Source: Schizosaccharomyces osmophilus
Taxonomy: Eukaryota > Ascomycota > Schizosaccharomycetes > Schizosaccharomycetales > Schizosaccharomycetaceae
NCBI RefSeq assembly: GCF_027921745.1
Contig: NC_079238.1
Coordinates: 2,790,001 to 2,854,000 of the forward strand
Length of the DNA: 64,000 bases
Direction of reading: 5' to 3'
Shown: positions 62,001-64,000 of the stretch, piece after piece
How positions within the stretch are numbered: position 1 is the stretch's first letter
Layout: each line of letters starts with the position of its first letter
The notes under the pieces: generated by a model
What the model was told of the DNA's origin: nothing
Seen by the model: the letters and a program-made list of their open reading frames with translations, nothing else
Databases searched by the model: none
Translations under genes and position numbers: made by a program

Positions 62001-63308
62001 GAGCGGATTGCAACCCAAATGGCTAAAGTTCGCGAAAATCGTGGTTTGTCCCCTATGCTTGAGGAACCTGATTTAGACGATATGGACGATTTTGAGACTG
62101 ATGATTTTGCACCGGTCGCTGCTAAAAAGTCCGTGGAAAACATTATCCGAGTCACTGAAAAACAACTAAACACATTCTTAGACTACTGTTGGGAAAAGTA
62201 CATGCGTGCTAAAGTCGAACCTGGCACAGCCGTGGGAGCTGTCGGGGCACAGTCTATTGGTGAACCTGGTACACAGATGACCCTGAAAACTTTCCATTTC
62301 GCTGGTGTTGCTGCCCAGACTACACTTGGTGTACCCCGTATTAAAGAAATTATAAATGCTGCGAAAGCCATTAGTACTCCTATTATCACTGGTCAATTGG
62401 TTAGTGCAGATGAACGCTCGGCGCGTGTTGTTAAGGGAAGAATTGAGAAAACATATCTTAAAGAAGTTACTACTTATATGGAAGAAGTTTATGGCCCTAT
62501 GTCTGCATATATTGCCATTCAAGTAAATTATACCACTATTTCCAAGCTCCAGTTGGACATTACCTTAGCCGACATAGCAGCTGCTATATGGAGCGATCGA
62601 AAGTTGAAGATTCCTTCTCAACAGGTTACCGTAAATAACACGCTTCAACAAATTCATGTTCATACTTCCTCTGAAGGTAAAAGTGGCGAGACTGAACTAT
62701 ATTATCGCTTGCAAAATTACAAACGTGCTCTTCCTGATGTGATTGTGGCTGGCGTTCCTGAAATTAATCGTTCAGTCATTAATCAAGAAGATGGGAGGAT
62801 TGAACTATTTATGGAGGGTTATGGTTTGCGTGAAGTAATGAATACTGAAGGTATAGTGGGTGATAAGACAACAACAAATCATGTTATGGAAATGAAAGCA
62901 GTTTTGGGTATTGAGGCAGCTCGTACTTCAATTATCTCAGAAATTGGTTATACAATGGCTAAGCATGGTCTTACTGTGGATCCTCGCCACATTATGTTAT
63001 TGGGTGATGTTATGACTTGCAAAGGTGAAGTTTTGGGAATTACAAGATTTGGTGTATCCAAAATGAAAGATAGTGTACTAGCTTTGGCTTCATTTGAAAA
63101 AACGACTGATCACTTGTTTGATGCCGCCGCTCGATTTGCTAAGGATTCAATTGAAGGAATTAGCGAGTGTGTTGTATTAGGGAAATTAGCACCGATTGGT
63201 ACAAATGTTTTCCAACTTATTAGAAGGACTGAAGAGGATGAGGAACAGAAGCAAAAGCGTCTTCTGTTTGATACGCCTTCCTTGCCTCAACTGAAAATGG
63301 CTGCTTAA
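59043..63308 (+). CDS. rpc1: RNA polymerase III largest subunit Rpc1
   Basis: Rpc1 (C160) is the catalytic largest subunit of RNA polymerase III, which makes tRNA, 5S and U6 RNA. Two exons, 59043-59066 and 59118-63308, give 1404 aa. The 24-nt first exon encodes MKDPIDNQ; the intron has donor GTAAGC, an AACTAAT branch and acceptor AATAG. Clamp zinc-binding CTTCG and CPVCDS motifs are near the start. The catalytic NADFDGDEMN loop has Mg-binding Asp493, Asp495 and Asp497. The bridge helix and trigger-loop region (GEPGTQMTLKTFHFAGVA) are typical. Length matches the family. The gene is whole within the window and ends 324 bp before the convergent last gene. Confidence 0.96.
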
Positions 63309-63632
63309 TTCCTTACCGCTGCATTGTATAATACGAAGGCATTTTAAGGCTTCTAAATATTTGGTTATTAGGGATTTTATATTGGTTTTTTTTTGATTTA
63401 ATAATGATACATAGTAACTTTAGACTCGTTAACATAAATATAAAATAAAAGGATTTCCGGTATTAATTAATACATTAAGAGCTAAGGTAATTTAAAACTC
63501 CAAAACCGTATTATCACGAGGCCAGACGAATAAACGGCCTATGTACTGTACTTTTTTTGTCTGTTGATTAGAATGAAGTTTAATGAACTCGTTAATAAGT
63601 TGAAAACGTCTGCTACATATTAACAGGCAAAA
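63309..63632. other. Convergent 3' region rpc1 / last gene
   Basis: The 324-bp AT-rich stretch between two convergent stop codons shows no further element. Confidence 0.45.
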
Positions 63633-64000
63633 TTAAGCAGCGACGTAGTTCGAGTATTTTTCGATTAAATTAGTGCAATACAAAAGCTTTTGAAGGTTGC
63701 ATATCATGGTAACCTGTAGTTTTTCATTCAAATATGTGTCACTAGGGACTTCCATGGAATCCAAAAGTCGACAAGCATGCGAAATGGACGACAAATCCTG
63801 CGGTGAAAATTGCGAGGGATCCTCAAGGCGGTTTATCAAATGTAAAGCACACGACTGAAGCTTTTCAACAGTAAATCTTTGAGAACTTGTATTTATGGAG
63901 TTTTCGTTTTCTGTCGAGTCGAGTTGTGACAAAGTTTGCAAGGCGGAAAAATAACCCGATGGATATTCACTGATTTTAAAAGGAACGCGAACGCAATTTT
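63633..64000 (-). CDS. Partial uncharacterised protein (right edge)
   Basis: The reading frame is open from the stop at 63633 to the window edge, so the start lies outside. The visible C-terminal part, about 122 residues, begins NCVRVPFKISEYPSGYF. It then has helix-like stretches (KLQSCALHLINRL, ISHACRLLDSM, LQKLLYCTNLIEKYS). No motif is recognised and I do not assign a function. The TTG-initiated frame at 63941 is only an internal point of this longer frame. Confidence 0.6.
   Translation of the reverse strand, partial: NCVRVPFKISEYPSGYFSALQTLSQLDSTENENSINTSSQRFTVEKLQSCALHLINRLEDPSQFSPQDLSSISHACRLLDSMEVPSDTYLNEKLQVTMICNLQKLLYCTNLIEKYSNYVAA

Overview
The window is nuclear DNA of a fission yeast and almost certainly lies on Schizosaccharomyces pombe chromosome II, read opposite to the reference orientation. 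Three things point there. The gene order from mmm1, eri1, tfb4 and mto1 through wsc1, dip2, slx8, apn2, gpi3, prs5, mad1, trz2 and but2 to rtn1, apm3, nse5, prf1 and rpc1 is the one I recall for that chromosome. The introns are short (about 40-320 nt) with GTANG donors and CTAAC-like branch points. The ribosomal-protein gene has a HomolD box. Gene names come from recognising the proteins and from memory of this locus; no database was consulted.

Layout. At 0.1-10 kb are a small unknown gene, mmm1 (ER-mitochondrion tether), eri1 (RNAi-limiting exonuclease), tfb4 (TFIIH), mto1 (mitochondrial tRNA modification) and kap109 (importin-alpha export). At 11-23.1 kb are sol1 (SWI/SNF), adn1 (adhesion regulator with a 1.9 kb leader ending in a uORF fused ATGA to its start codon), an R3H/G-patch protein, wsc1 (wall sensor) and a 52-residue membrane peptide whose start codon is split by an intron. 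At 23.8-35 kb are a TMX3/Eps1-like ER thioredoxin protein, dip2 (SSU processome), slx8 (STUbL), apn2 (AP endonuclease), dpb4 (Pol epsilon) and lsm1 (mRNA decay). At 35-46.5 kb are gpi3 (GPI synthesis, six exons), a tRNA-Ile(AAU), prs5 (PRPP synthetase), a CTP-dependent diacylglycerol kinase (ptp4), mad1, a ribosomal S25 gene and trz2 (tRNase Z). At 47-64 kb are but2, a 2.4 kb repeat-rich intergenic region with a perfect inverted repeat, rtn1 (reticulon), an orphan gene, apm3, nse5, prf1, rpc1 and a gene cut by the right edge.

These are mostly single-copy housekeeping genes with no shared operon logic. Many neighbours are convergent or divergent, with 3' gaps as small as 36 bp (mmm1/eri1). I rebuilt 30 introns by reading frame and splice signals. 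Several give better gene models than the uninterrupted ORFs, and three use the rare AAG acceptor. I found no intact mobile element, no CRISPR array and no sign of horizontal transfer. I found no convincing new multi-gene system. The most noteworthy signals are the adn1 uORF, the split-start small gene, and the but2-rtn1 inverted repeat.
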